This document shows, one piece after another, positions 1 to 8,715 of a DNA stretch of 64,000 nt (positions within the stretch are counted from its first letter, which is position 1; each line of letters starts with the position of its first letter). The position numbers and the translations under genes are program-made. The stretch lies in contig JAMWZY010000006.1 in the NCBI GenBank assembly GCA_024281825.1, positions 62,001 to 126,000 on the forward strand, in the 5' to 3' direction. Origin of the DNA: Nitrosomonas sp. (GTDB taxonomy: Bacteria > Pseudomonadota > Gammaproteobacteria > Burkholderiales > Nitrosomonadaceae). Below the pieces are notes generated by a model that saw nothing but the letters and a program-made list of their open reading frames with translations, was not told the origin of the DNA and did no database searches.

Positions 1-156
1 ATACGTATTCTGTATCCACAATTTCCCGCTTGGGCACCCTCTTGGGCCTCCGCAGCTGCTATTGGCATTGCATTAATCACCGGGATCATAGCTACTATAC
101 TGCCTGCGATTAAAGCTGCGCAGTTAAATGCAGTAGTGGCATTGAATAGAAAATGA
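1..156 (+). CDS. ABC transporter permease, C-terminal end (cut by window edge)
   Basis: The first 51 codons are open from base 1 and end at TGA 154-156. They encode a hydrophobic segment followed by a tail reading PAIKAAQLNAVVALNRK. That matches the end of MacB/FtsX-type permeases, where the last membrane helix is followed by an 'A..A..NP..AL' tail. The stop overlaps the ATG of the next permease (ATGA), so the two are translated from one message and probably form a pair. The 5' part lies outside the window. Confidence 0.8.
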   Translation: MRILYPQFPAWAPSWASAAAIGIALITGIIATILPAIKAAQLNAVVALNRK

Positions 157-1352
157 ATTGGCTGGATATTTTGCAATTTTCCTACCGTGCATTGACCGCA
201 CATCGTTTACGTACTTTTTTATCAGTCTCTAGCATTGCAGTCGGAATCATTGCAATCGTTCTGCTTACAGCTATTGGGGATGGTGTACAACGTTTTGTGT
301 TATCTGAATTTACCCAATTTGGCACAAATATTATCAACATTAATCCGGGGAAAATTAATACCCATGGTGGATCATTAGGCGCCATTGGAAGCGCTCGATT
401 ACTTACGATCGAAGATAGTATTGCATTAAAGCAAAGTCACTACGCACAACATACCAATGCGAATGTCGTCGGTAATGCCGAAATCCGGGCACAAGGTCGT
501 AGTAGGCGGGTCACAGCTTATGGCCAAGGACCGAATTTTGCAGAAGCCTTTAACATGCACGTTGCAATGGGGCAATTTCTGCCTAATGATGATCCACGCA
601 ATCCTCGTCCTTATGTGGTACTCGGTGCCAAGGTCCATCATGAATTATTTGGTAATGCTAATCCACTTGGAGCAATGCTGCAGATTGGTGGAGCACGTTT
701 TCGTGTAATTGGTGTGATGGCATCAAAAGGCCATGTGTTAGGTTTTGATTTGGATGATACGGTATTCATCCCCACCGCACGAGCATTGGAAGTATTTAAC
801 CGACAAGGTGTGATGGAAATCAATTTTTCTTATTTTCCCGATGCGCCGATGCAAGCAGTCATTGATGACATTCGTCGTATCCTCATTGCACGCCATGGCC
901 GCGAAGATTTTACTATTACACCGCAAAAACAAATGCTCACTACCCTGACAACCATTTTAAATATTCTCAAGTTTTTAATTGTAGCTTTGGGTGGTATCTC
1001 ATTACTCGTAGGTACTGTGGGCATGATTACCTTAATGTACATTACTGTATCGGAACGCGTCGCAGAAATTGGTTTATTAACTGCGCTCGGTGCAACCCGC
1101 GCTCGTATCCGTATGCTGTTCTTACTAGAATCGATTACACTTACCACTATGGGGGGGTTAAGCGGCTTAGGTTTAGGCGTTGCAATTGCTGGATTATTAA
1201 AATGGCTGGTGAATGGCTTACCCGTTAACATTCCATGGGATTATGTACTCGGAGCATTATGCATATCAATACTCATCGGTCTTTTAGCTGGCATCGCTCC
1301 TGCAATATATGCAGCAAAACTAAACCCCGTTGATGCATTAAGGGCGGAATAA
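153..1352 (+). CDS. MacB/FtsX-family ABC transporter permease
   Basis: A 399-residue inner-membrane permease. One N-terminal membrane helix (about residues 20-45) is followed by a periplasmic MacB-type core domain (about 50-240). Three helices follow (about 270-385), with the typical GATRARIR cytoplasmic loop and the end motif LNPVDALRAE. This architecture belongs to mechanotransmission ABC systems (MacB, LolCE, FtsX), which drive export or lipoprotein release rather than transport through the permease itself. The start overlaps the stop of the preceding permease by four bases. The ATPase and any periplasmic adaptor must lie left of the window, so the substrate is unknown. Confidence 0.88.
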   Translation: MNWLDILQFSYRALTAHRLRTFLSVSSIAVGIIAIVLLTAIGDGVQRFVLSEFTQFGTNIININPGKINTHGGSLGAIGSARLLTIEDSIALKQSHYAQHTNANVVGNAEIRAQGRSRRVTAYGQGPNFAEAFNMHVAMGQFLPNDDPRNPRPYVVLGAKVHHELFGNANPLGAMLQIGGARFRVIGVMASKGHVLGFDLDDTVFIPTARALEVFNRQGVMEINFSYFPDAPMQAVIDDIRRILIARHGREDFTITPQKQMLTTLTTILNILKFLIVALGGISLLVGTVGMITLMYITVSERVAEIGLLTALGATRARIRMLFLLESITLTTMGGLSGLGLGVAIAGLLKWLVNGLPVNIPWDYVLGALCISILIGLLAGIAPAIYAAKLNPVDALRAE

Positions 1353-1394
1353 AGTTCAGTTCAAACCGGGAATATGATTGACTTGTTTAACCGG

Positions 1395-4334
1395 CTACTT
1401 AGAAGACAAATCATTAAACCCAATTCTTTCAGTTAAAAATTGTTCAATGGGAGACGGTCTACCGATGTAATAACCCTGTGCATAATCAATGTCCATCTGC
1501 TCAATAATCTCTAGGATTTTTTCACTTTCAACAAATTCTGCAGTCACTCTCTTACCAAACCCTCGAGCTACACTGCATAAGGCATTTACTAAGATAACAT
1601 CATCGCTATTATTTGCTAAATTTTTAATAAACGATCCATCAATCTTGACAGCATCTACCGGCAATTCTCTTAAATAAAAGAAAGAAGAGAAACCAACACC
1701 AAAATCATCTAATACAAAACCGCACCCTAGCTCCTTAATTTCCTTCATCAAAGTACGCGCACCAGGAATATCTTCTAATGCAGCAGTTTCTGTAATTTCA
1801 AACATCAAATTTTCAGGGTCGATATGATATTCGGCCAATTGTTGTTTGAGAATCGGCATCAATTCAGGATCATTAAAAGCATGTGCAGACAAGTTGATAG
1901 AAAAACTAGCAAAGATTCCAGCCTCATAAATTATCGCTGCTTGCGCAATCGCTTTGCGTAATACCATATGGTCAATGGCATGTATCAATCCAGTATTTTC
2001 TGCAGCAGGAATAAAATCGCCCGGCGACCGTATCGTACCATCCTTATCTTGCATACGAATTAATACTTCATAATGTGAAATTCGCTTGGTTTTGATATGC
2101 ATAATCGGCTGCAAATACAACATGAAATTATCATGAGTTTGCGCATATTCAATCCGCTCTTTCCAATCCACCAACAATTGAATGCGATCGCGGATACGAT
2201 CGTCATCTGAAAATAAATACCATGCGTTCCGTCCGATAGCCTTTGCCTGGTACATCGCAAGATCAGCCGCTGCAAGTAGATCCTGAATATTTCCACCATG
2301 TTGAGGAAATAACGCGATACCAATACTGGCTGAAATTTTATGGGTACGGCCATTAATGGTGAGTTGCGCCTGATTAAGCTGATTTAAAACTTTCTTCGCG
2401 ACCTCAATCGCACCTTCTGCATTAATTTCCGGTAAGATAATAGCAAACTCATCTCCTCCTAACCGACCCGTAATATCGCCAGTCCGTGTTGTTTTAGCTA
2501 ACATGGTAGCGACCATTTTTAATAAGCTATCCCCTGCTTGATGACCACTGACATCATTAATGTATTTAAATCGATCTAAATCAAAAAATAATAATGCGCC
2601 TGGATGGAGATACCGCTCTGAACGATGCAATACCTGCTCCAACTCTTCGCTGAAACGGCGCCGGTTAAGCATATTGGTTAAGGGATCATGATCTGCTAAC
2701 CATGCTAAGTGACCTTCTACACGTTTATATTCGGTAACATCCAAACCAACCGACAAAATAGAGGGGTCTTCCTCGGAATTCCAGGAAAGGTGAGAATGAA
2801 GCCACGCCACATGACGTTTTGATCCATCTTTACAATAAGTTATTGCTTCATGGCGTAATTGCATTTTTTGTCCAGAATGAATCTCTGCAAAACGACTCAC
2901 AGCATCTTCCGAGTCATACTCTGGAATCAATGTACCCAAAAATGATTTGCCTAACAATTCTGCCTCTGTATAGCGAGTTAGCATTTCTCCATAACCATTC
3001 AGGGTAATGATTCTTCCTGCTGAATTCTGTGTCAAAACAATCGCCTGCGCTGTGTCCAATAGATTTTTCACAAAATCTCTTTCTCGGCTAAGTTCATCTC
3101 TTTGCTCAATCAACATCTTTGTGCGAGATGATATTCTCAGTTCAAGCTTTTCCAATTGGTGCGACAAGGTAATCGCAGCTTCTGACAAAGTATCGACCTC
3201 ATCTCTGGAATTTCGTATCAATTCTGAGACAAAAAGAGACTGACGGAAACTCTCAAATTGACCACTTGCAAGTAGAGGTAGAGCAATTGCAACATCTTTT
3301 AAGCGCGATAGCATTCGAGTCAGTATTAGAAACAAGAGGAGCTGAGAGATGATAAGCCCTAATAATCCAGTCAAACCAATATTCCAAATTGCATTACGAA
3401 TATTTCTAACAGCCGCTGTAACATCGGTAATGACGACTAAGGATGCACTATCGGCTTCAACAGAATTCAATAAGAACAACTCCAATTGATGATGTAGATT
3501 ATTACCGCTAATTTGCACACCCTCTTCCAGAACTTTAATGTTTTCATAGACCTCCGATGCCCTATCAAGAATTTGATAATTGAATTGAGAATTTCCATCC
3601 GGATTGGTCAACGCAGAAATGTATACATCCCAATTATTAATGACTTTAGAATCTTCTTGAGCAGTAAAGGCTTTTTGTTGCTTAATGAGCAAACCGATAT
3701 CAGCGCCAAAAATACGTTTAAAGGATACCAGCACATCAACCAGCGAAATTCCAAGTACCACAGTACCCACTTTACGGCCATCAACCAATAAAGGCGCAAT
3801 GGTGAACTGTATGCAATTCTCTTGGCAAGACAATGGATTTATCGGTTGCTCGAATTGGTTAACGTGAACAACCCAATTCAGCAATGTCTCCGTTTTGATA
3901 TCAGCGTACCCGGCATTATCCCAACCTGCAACAAACTGATTCTTATCATTAAAAAAATAAACAAACTCGACATCATTATGAAACTGCAATAATGACCAAT
4001 GCTGATCGAAGGCCTTGCTTATATGCTCGCTGTCATTCACTAACAGGGCGCTCCTCATGCCATTCAGAAAGGGAATAATCTCAGCAAGCCGATCCAAATT
4101 TTGTGTAGTGTTATCAATCAAATTATCGATCTCTCTCGAGAAACGCTTATGGTCGATCTGCCTCTGATTATCAAAGCTTTGCATCAGTCCCCAATAACTG
4201 ATTGCAGAGAACACCACAACAATTGCTAGCAATATCAGACTACTACCAAATAAAAGTTTCCATCGTAAACTGTAAAAGCTTTTCTGCTCCTTGATTACCG
4301 TAAGTTGTGATTTGGTGATTGGGTATTTGGACAT
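1395..4334 (-). CDS. Membrane sensor diguanylate cyclase/phosphodiesterase (PAS-GGDEF-EAL)
   Basis: A protein of about 979 residues for cyclic di-GMP turnover. It has a membrane helix near residues 28-49, a large periplasmic sensor region, a second helix near 320-345, then PAS, GGDEF and EAL domains. The GGDEF active site is intact (GRLGGDEFAIIL), with an RxxD inhibitory site (RTGD) five residues before it. The EAL signature reads EVL, but the metal and catalytic motifs NLSA, EITE, DDFG and VKIDGSF are present, so both halves may be active. I chose the ATG at 4334 because a further upstream start would run into the barrel gene, whose stop lies at 4346. It is the last gene of the run from 7080 down. 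Confidence 0.9.
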   Translation of the reverse strand: MSKYPITKSQLTVIKEQKSFYSLRWKLLFGSSLILLAIVVVFSAISYWGLMQSFDNQRQIDHKRFSREIDNLIDNTTQNLDRLAEIIPFLNGMRSALLVNDSEHISKAFDQHWSLLQFHNDVEFVYFFNDKNQFVAGWDNAGYADIKTETLLNWVVHVNQFEQPINPLSCQENCIQFTIAPLLVDGRKVGTVVLGISLVDVLVSFKRIFGADIGLLIKQQKAFTAQEDSKVINNWDVYISALTNPDGNSQFNYQILDRASEVYENIKVLEEGVQISGNNLHHQLELFLLNSVEADSASLVVITDVTAAVRNIRNAIWNIGLTGLLGLIISQLLLFLILTRMLSRLKDVAIALPLLASGQFESFRQSLFVSELIRNSRDEVDTLSEAAITLSHQLEKLELRISSRTKMLIEQRDELSRERDFVKNLLDTAQAIVLTQNSAGRIITLNGYGEMLTRYTEAELLGKSFLGTLIPEYDSEDAVSRFAEIHSGQKMQLRHEAITYCKDGSKRHVAWLHSHLSWNSEEDPSILSVGLDVTEYKRVEGHLAWLADHDPLTNMLNRRRFSEELEQVLHRSERYLHPGALLFFDLDRFKYINDVSGHQAGDSLLKMVATMLAKTTRTGDITGRLGGDEFAIILPEINAEGAIEVAKKVLNQLNQAQLTINGRTHKISASIGIALFPQHGGNIQDLLAAADLAMYQAKAIGRNAWYLFSDDDRIRDRIQLLVDWKERIEYAQTHDNFMLYLQPIMHIKTKRISHYEVLIRMQDKDGTIRSPGDFIPAAENTGLIHAIDHMVLRKAIAQAAIIYEAGIFASFSINLSAHAFNDPELMPILKQQLAEYHIDPENLMFEITETAALEDIPGARTLMKEIKELGCGFVLDDFGVGFSSFFYLRELPVDAVKIDGSFIKNLANNSDDVILVNALCSVARGFGKRVTAEFVESEKILEIIEQMDIDYAQGYYIGRPSPIEQFLTERIGFNDLSSK

Positions 4335-4345
4335 CAATAGCACCG

Positions 4346-5758
4346 TTAGAAACGGTAAGAACCTTGAATGGCAAAAAGATCCCATTCTTTATGTGTATCA
4401 CCCAACGTAGGATTATCCAACCGCGATAACCAACCTGTTCCAATTACATGGTGATACTCGGCACGTAACATAAACTCGGGCGTTACGTTCCAGCGTAACC
4501 CAACCGTTATATCTTTAGCATAGCGAGAGTGCTCAAGCCCACGTCCACTTAGCCCATTCTCTGAAGCCCACTGCTTCCCACTTTTATCGGATCGATCGGT
4601 AAATAAAGCATCGTAACGCACAAATCCTTCCCACTTGGGCGTAAACCGATATTCACCCTGCACATAATAACTCTCACCATAAAAATGGATGCCATCAAGC
4701 GTTTTATTATTAAAGTTAGAGTAGGCAAAATGCCGAATCGCGTATTCAGATGTCAAGCTCCAGCGTTCCGCATTGTATTGCGCCGAAAAATAAACCGGGG
4801 AAAATTCTAATGATCCGTCTGAAACACTTTGCCCCCCCACACTTTCACCGGGTCTTCGCACATAATCGGTATTGAGCCATATTCCACTGACCGCTAAGCG
4901 TATCCGTTTATCATTGGTTTCATAAATGCCTCGGCCGATATAAGACGGTTCTCGTGTTAAATTACCGCCCATCCCAGGCAAAAAAACAGATGTACGCGTA
5001 TCCCTATCATGAACAATCGGCCACCATATACCGAACTGCGTTGAAAAACTGCCCCATTTAGGATGTGATAAATCGCTATAGACCTGTACCGAATCTCCGG
5101 ACATTCCAAGATTCCGTGTGCGATCAAAGTAAATTGATTGCGGTAGCAAAATACTTGGACGGGTAAACGGTACATCGCGCGTATCATTGTAAAAACCGAA
5201 GGGATTTTTCAATCTACCGGCTCTGATACCAAATTGGTTAGCTTCATGCGAATACAAGCGATAATCCAAGAATGCAAAATCAAGCCGGGGCGTACCCGAA
5301 CTCCCTTCACCGGCACGGCGAGATAGCACCTGCGCTGAGACCAATAATTTTGGCAAAGGCCGAAACGATGCATTAAGGCCTGCTTCCGTTAAACCAAAAC
5401 TGCCACCTTTATCACTATTACCAAAAACATCATTATGTGATGTTACGATATAAGATTGGCCAATAAATCCATGAATCTGAAAATCCCCTTGAACCGATTT
5501 CTTTTGATACCAATCCGCAGCATTATTGACCCATGTCGGTCTTTTTACTTCCGTTATAAATGAAGGCAGTGCAGAAGCTGGCAACCACTTAAGCGAAGTT
5601 CCTTGTGAATTTGCTATTGCTTTCTGTGTCCCTTGATTCTCGGCGCTGGCACAAAAGGATACGCTCCCAAACAGTAGTAATAACATGAACTGTTTTACAA
5701 TTTTGTCGGAGAATCCCGTCAAAAAGTTACTTAATTGTGAGCACGTTAACATTTTCAT
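4346..5758 (-). CDS. Outer-membrane beta-barrel (porin-like) protein
   Basis: A secreted protein of 470 residues. After a long n-region comes a hydrophobic stretch ending in CASA, a probable signal peptidase I site. The rest alternates short amphipathic strands rich in Tyr, Trp and Gly and ends in Phe (GSYRF), the usual BAM signal. I chose the ATG at 5758 because GGAGAG lies about nine bases upstream; it overlaps the preceding gene by 32 bases. An ATG at 5686 avoids the overlap but has no ribosome site. Downstream, the GGDEF-EAL gene begins 11 bases after the stop. The substrate cannot be read from the sequence. Confidence 0.78.
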   Translation of the reverse strand: MKMLTCSQLSNFLTGFSDKIVKQFMLLLLFGSVSFCASAENQGTQKAIANSQGTSLKWLPASALPSFITEVKRPTWVNNAADWYQKKSVQGDFQIHGFIGQSYIVTSHNDVFGNSDKGGSFGLTEAGLNASFRPLPKLLVSAQVLSRRAGEGSSGTPRLDFAFLDYRLYSHEANQFGIRAGRLKNPFGFYNDTRDVPFTRPSILLPQSIYFDRTRNLGMSGDSVQVYSDLSHPKWGSFSTQFGIWWPIVHDRDTRTSVFLPGMGGNLTREPSYIGRGIYETNDKRIRLAVSGIWLNTDYVRRPGESVGGQSVSDGSLEFSPVYFSAQYNAERWSLTSEYAIRHFAYSNFNNKTLDGIHFYGESYYVQGEYRFTPKWEGFVRYDALFTDRSDKSGKQWASENGLSGRGLEHSRYAKDITVGLRWNVTPEFMLRAEYHHVIGTGWLSRLDNPTLGDTHKEWDLFAIQGSYRF

Positions 5759-6278
5759 TAATATTGGCTCTCCATAGATAACCGATTGCACCAGGCGTAC
5801 TAATTATTTTCTCAAGCATTTCTTCAACGGAACCAACTTTAATGGGTGCTTGGCCTGTTCCTGAAAATACCAGTCTGTCCCATGTAGACCTGAGCTGGTA
5901 TGGAAAAACATTCAATTTTTCTTTAGAAAAGATTTGGTGTAATGGATCGTCATCAGCTAAAACAAAAACTCTTATTTTTGTCCCATCTGGCCATGTCTTC
6001 AAATGCATGCTAAAAACAGACCGGAGCGAATTGACTGATATATTGCTCTCACCAACACTTTTGTTTATGACAACTTCATAATGATTTACAGCAAAGGCTT
6101 GCGATGCAGTCAATAAAAAAAATGTCAATAATGTTCTACAAGCAAAAAATCTGTATGTCGACAAACAATAATAAATAAATGTAATCTGCAAAAAAGAGCG
6201 AAATGAATACGGATTCAAGAAACAAATTCCTGAAAAAACGTTTTTTGTAGAACTAGAATGACAGATTGTACTTGCCAC
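5727..6278 (-). CDS. Phosphate-binding-protein-like (PstS-like) small periplasmic protein
   Basis: A protein of up to 183 residues. After a hydrophobic signal ending in ASQAFA, the mature part resembles the short PstS-like periplasmic proteins: the VINKS start, 'SLRSVF..KTWPDGTKIRVF' and a 'TPGAIGYL' glycine loop near the end. Such proteins are about 120-140 residues long and are often encoded next to outer-membrane barrels and sensor enzymes. The start is uncertain because there is no ATG before the mature domain. The GTG at 6278 overlaps the acyltransferase by 26 bases; a TTG at 6164 would give a normal-length signal peptide but lacks a clear ribosome site. Confidence 0.72.
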   Translation of the reverse strand: MASTICHSSSTKNVFSGICFLNPYSFRSFLQITFIYYCLSTYRFFACRTLLTFFLLTASQAFAVNHYEVVINKSVGESNISVNSLRSVFSMHLKTWPDGTKIRVFVLADDDPLHQIFSKEKLNVFPYQLRSTWDRLVFSGTGQAPIKVGSVEEMLEKIISTPGAIGYLWRANINENVNVLTIK

Positions 6279-7080
6279 ATTCAGTTAGAACTTCCCATGA
6301 TTCATAATTTTCCTTGTACATTCTGCCTAATATTTCTTCAACTTTGATACAGTAAGGGCGTCGAATACCATGATAATTAACAGCTGGTCCAGCACAATGA
6401 AAATTTAAACCATAAAACCTAAGTAAACGATTGAGCGCAGGCTCCATTGCAGAAATCCAGTGCTTAATATTATGTTTTACTGACAAACGCATCACACAAG
6501 CCATTAATAATAGGCTTAAGTGTGGCGTAGATCGCCGATCAGAAGCCCGGCGATCCTTATCGGCACGAATGACATTGCCGTTTGATTTACTATCATCGGA
6601 ACAGACAGCCCTCCTTCTTGATTCATTATTATCCGAGCGAATAGCGCTTCCGTTTGATTCATCCTCTCTTGACTTTCGGCGTTCTCCTTTGCGTCGATCA
6701 AATTGGCTCGCAATTACAAACCGTGAAATCTCAGCGGTTTCTTGACGCTTTATTTTCTTGAGATCACAAAGCTGTGAATCTACATGTGTATTCACTTCTA
6801 CTGGAAACAATTTCTCGGGATTGTTTGGATCGATCAATATAAGACGTACTGCACCAATATATTGCCCTGTTGACTTAAAGCGCAGCAAAGCATGACAGGA
6901 ATGATCATCATATTCATCCTTTTCTAGCTGATTGGGATAATCAGCTGCATTCATATCTGGAAAAGTATTTTGTACACACAAAACTTGATAGCGGATTCTA
7001 TAAACAGCCTCAAGCAACTCGGGTGTATCGGCTACTACAATTTCAAAAAAACTCTGAAATCCATTATACGAATCATTCAT
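6253..7080 (-). CDS. PEP-CTERM/exosortase system-associated acyltransferase
   Basis: A cytoplasmic protein of 275 residues. It matches the exosortase-associated acyltransferase family, whose fold is related to autoinducer synthases and N-acyl amino acid synthases. Family marks are the start 'EIVVADTPELLEAVYRIRYQVLC', the EKDEYDDHS segment, an AEISRF strand, and the C-terminal MRLSV...MEPALNRLLRFYG block ending in a 'GPAVNYHGIRRPY' loop. Between residues about 125 and 190 lies a long charged insert of repeated Arg/Ser/Asp/Asn units. It is the first gene of a minus-strand run with the binding protein, barrel and c-di-GMP enzyme. The acyl acceptor is unknown. Confidence 0.82.
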   Translation of the reverse strand: MNDSYNGFQSFFEIVVADTPELLEAVYRIRYQVLCVQNTFPDMNAADYPNQLEKDEYDDHSCHALLRFKSTGQYIGAVRLILIDPNNPEKLFPVEVNTHVDSQLCDLKKIKRQETAEISRFVIASQFDRRKGERRKSREDESNGSAIRSDNNESRRRAVCSDDSKSNGNVIRADKDRRASDRRSTPHLSLLLMACVMRLSVKHNIKHWISAMEPALNRLLRFYGLNFHCAGPAVNYHGIRRPYCIKVEEILGRMYKENYESWEVLTECGKYNLSF

Positions 7081-7479
7081 AGATCGCCAAACTAAGTTTT
7101 ATTACATGTTTGTAAATTCGAAATTATGAAAATTTTTTTAACTGACTAGTCATTCATTAATTCAATATTTAGGTAGCGACATTAACAGTAAGTATAGGCA
7201 AACCTCTTTTTATTCAAAATCTTCTATCAAAGCACTTTGTACGCTGAAATACATGAATCAATGCAATTAAAAATTCAGTATCAATTGACTATTTCTTCGC
7301 TATGTTTGTTACGTATGCTATTTAAGATCATTTGCTGTAAATATTCAATCAATGTTAGATATTTATTTGAATAATTACAACAGAACGCTAAGTTTGTATA
7401 AAAGATACAACAAGTTTACAACTAAGTCAATAAATTCCAATGAGTTAAAAAAACTTAAAATATGGATAATAGTTCAGGA
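7081..7479 (-). other. Intergenic region, AT-rich
   Basis: About 400 bases between the acyltransferase start and the decarboxylase stop. The stretch is very AT-rich and I see no open frame or clear hairpin terminator. It presumably holds the promoter of the acyltransferase run. Confidence 0.5.
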
Positions 7480-8715
7480 TTAAACTAAAATTTCCTCAGG
7501 TAACGGATGATTTAAAAAAGCCGTAGGGCTAACGCTTAAACCATAAGCACCAGACTGCAATACCACCACCAAATCTCCAACAACAGCTCTTGGAAGCATC
7601 ATTTCCTCAGCCAACAGATCAAGTGGTGTACATAATGGCCCGACTATCGATACCATTTCTTTTTCTGTATCTTGCACTCTATTACCTATGATCACTGGAA
7701 AATTCTTTCGTATCACTTGCCCTAAATTACCCGAAGCCGCAAGATGATGATGCATGCCGCCATCCGTTATTAAGAATATTTTTCCACGCGATTCCTTACG
7801 TTCCAAAATACGACATACATAAACTCCAGCCTCAGCAACCATATATCGCCCCAATTCAATTGCCACAAGAGTTTCGGGCAATTGCTTTCTAAAAGCTTGA
7901 ATCATCGGCTGCATATTTTCACCAATTACAGCCAAATCCAGCCGCGCCTCACCAGGAAAATAGGGCACACCCAAACCACCGCCAATATTAAGCAATCGCA
8001 TTGAGATAGGCATGTGTTCTGTCAAACGTATTGCCAATTGCAGCGATTTAAGCTGTGCTTCCAGAATAGCCGCACTATTGAGATTTTGCGAACCACTAAA
8101 AATATGCAAGCCAACAAAATTCAATTTAAGAGATACTAACAACCTTAGCAAACTTGGCACACGCTCCACGTCTATACCGAATGGCTTTGCCCCTCCTCCC
8201 ATTTTCATACCCGAGGATTTCAGTTCAAAATCAGGATTTACGCGAATTGCCACAGAAGGCGTAATACCCAAACATTCGCCAAGTTCAACAATCATCCTCA
8301 GCTCCTGTTCAGATTCAACGTTAATGGTTACACCGGCAGCCACAGCGCAGCGAAGCTCAGAAGATCGTTTGCCAGGACCGGCAAAGCTGATTTTGTCAGA
8401 TGTAAGCATCGTATCCAATGCAACCTTCATTTCACCCACAGATGCAACATCTATACCATCCACAATGCTGGCTAAATGCTGTACGACAGCTGGCATAGGA
8501 TTCGCTTTCATTGCATAGTGCAATAATATGCCTTCAGGTAAATGTCGGCGCAGTAACGCGATTCGTTCAGTGATGCCTTGTCGATCGTAGGCATAAAAAG
8601 GTGTGGATCCAACACGCTCAACCAAGCGTATCAATGGGATACCACCGACCTGCAAACAATTGCCCTGAACCATAAAGCCCTCCATGGGTGCATGTTCAGG
8701 AGATGTTTTTTTCAT
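7480..8715 (-). CDS. PLP-dependent decarboxylase, exosortase type 1 associated
   Basis: A 411-residue member of the fold III ornithine/diaminopimelate decarboxylase family. The PLP lysine lies in HYAMKAN (about residue 70). The glycine-rich phosphate loop reads NIGGGLG, and a substrate/PLP-side GPLCTPLD follows near the C-terminus. The length and the fused order with an AMP ligase match the decarboxylase of the exosortase A/EPS system rather than LysA. Its ATG overlaps the ligase stop (TCAT at 8712-8715), so the two are co-translated. In related clusters the pair makes or activates an unusual amine or amino acid for surface polysaccharide or lipid; the exact substrate is not known. Confidence 0.87.
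   Translation of the reverse strand: MKKTSPEHAPMEGFMVQGNCLQVGGIPLIRLVERVGSTPFYAYDRQGITERIALLRRHLPEGILLHYAMKANPMPAVVQHLASIVDGIDVASVGEMKVALDTMLTSDKISFAGPGKRSSELRCAVAAGVTINVESEQELRMIVELGECLGITPSVAIRVNPDFELKSSGMKMGGGAKPFGIDVERVPSLLRLLVSLKLNFVGLHIFSGSQNLNSAAILEAQLKSLQLAIRLTEHMPISMRLLNIGGGLGVPYFPGEARLDLAVIGENMQPMIQAFRKQLPETLVAIELGRYMVAEAGVYVCRILERKESRGKIFLITDGGMHHHLAASGNLGQVIRKNFPVIIGNRVQDTEKEMVSIVGPLCTPLDLLAEEMMLPRAVVGDLVVVLQSGAYGLSVSPTAFLNHPLPEEILV

Noticed and set aside
5842..6081. Plus-strand frame over the PstS-like gene
   Set aside because: Antisense shadow of a signal-peptide-bearing gene that has family motifs.
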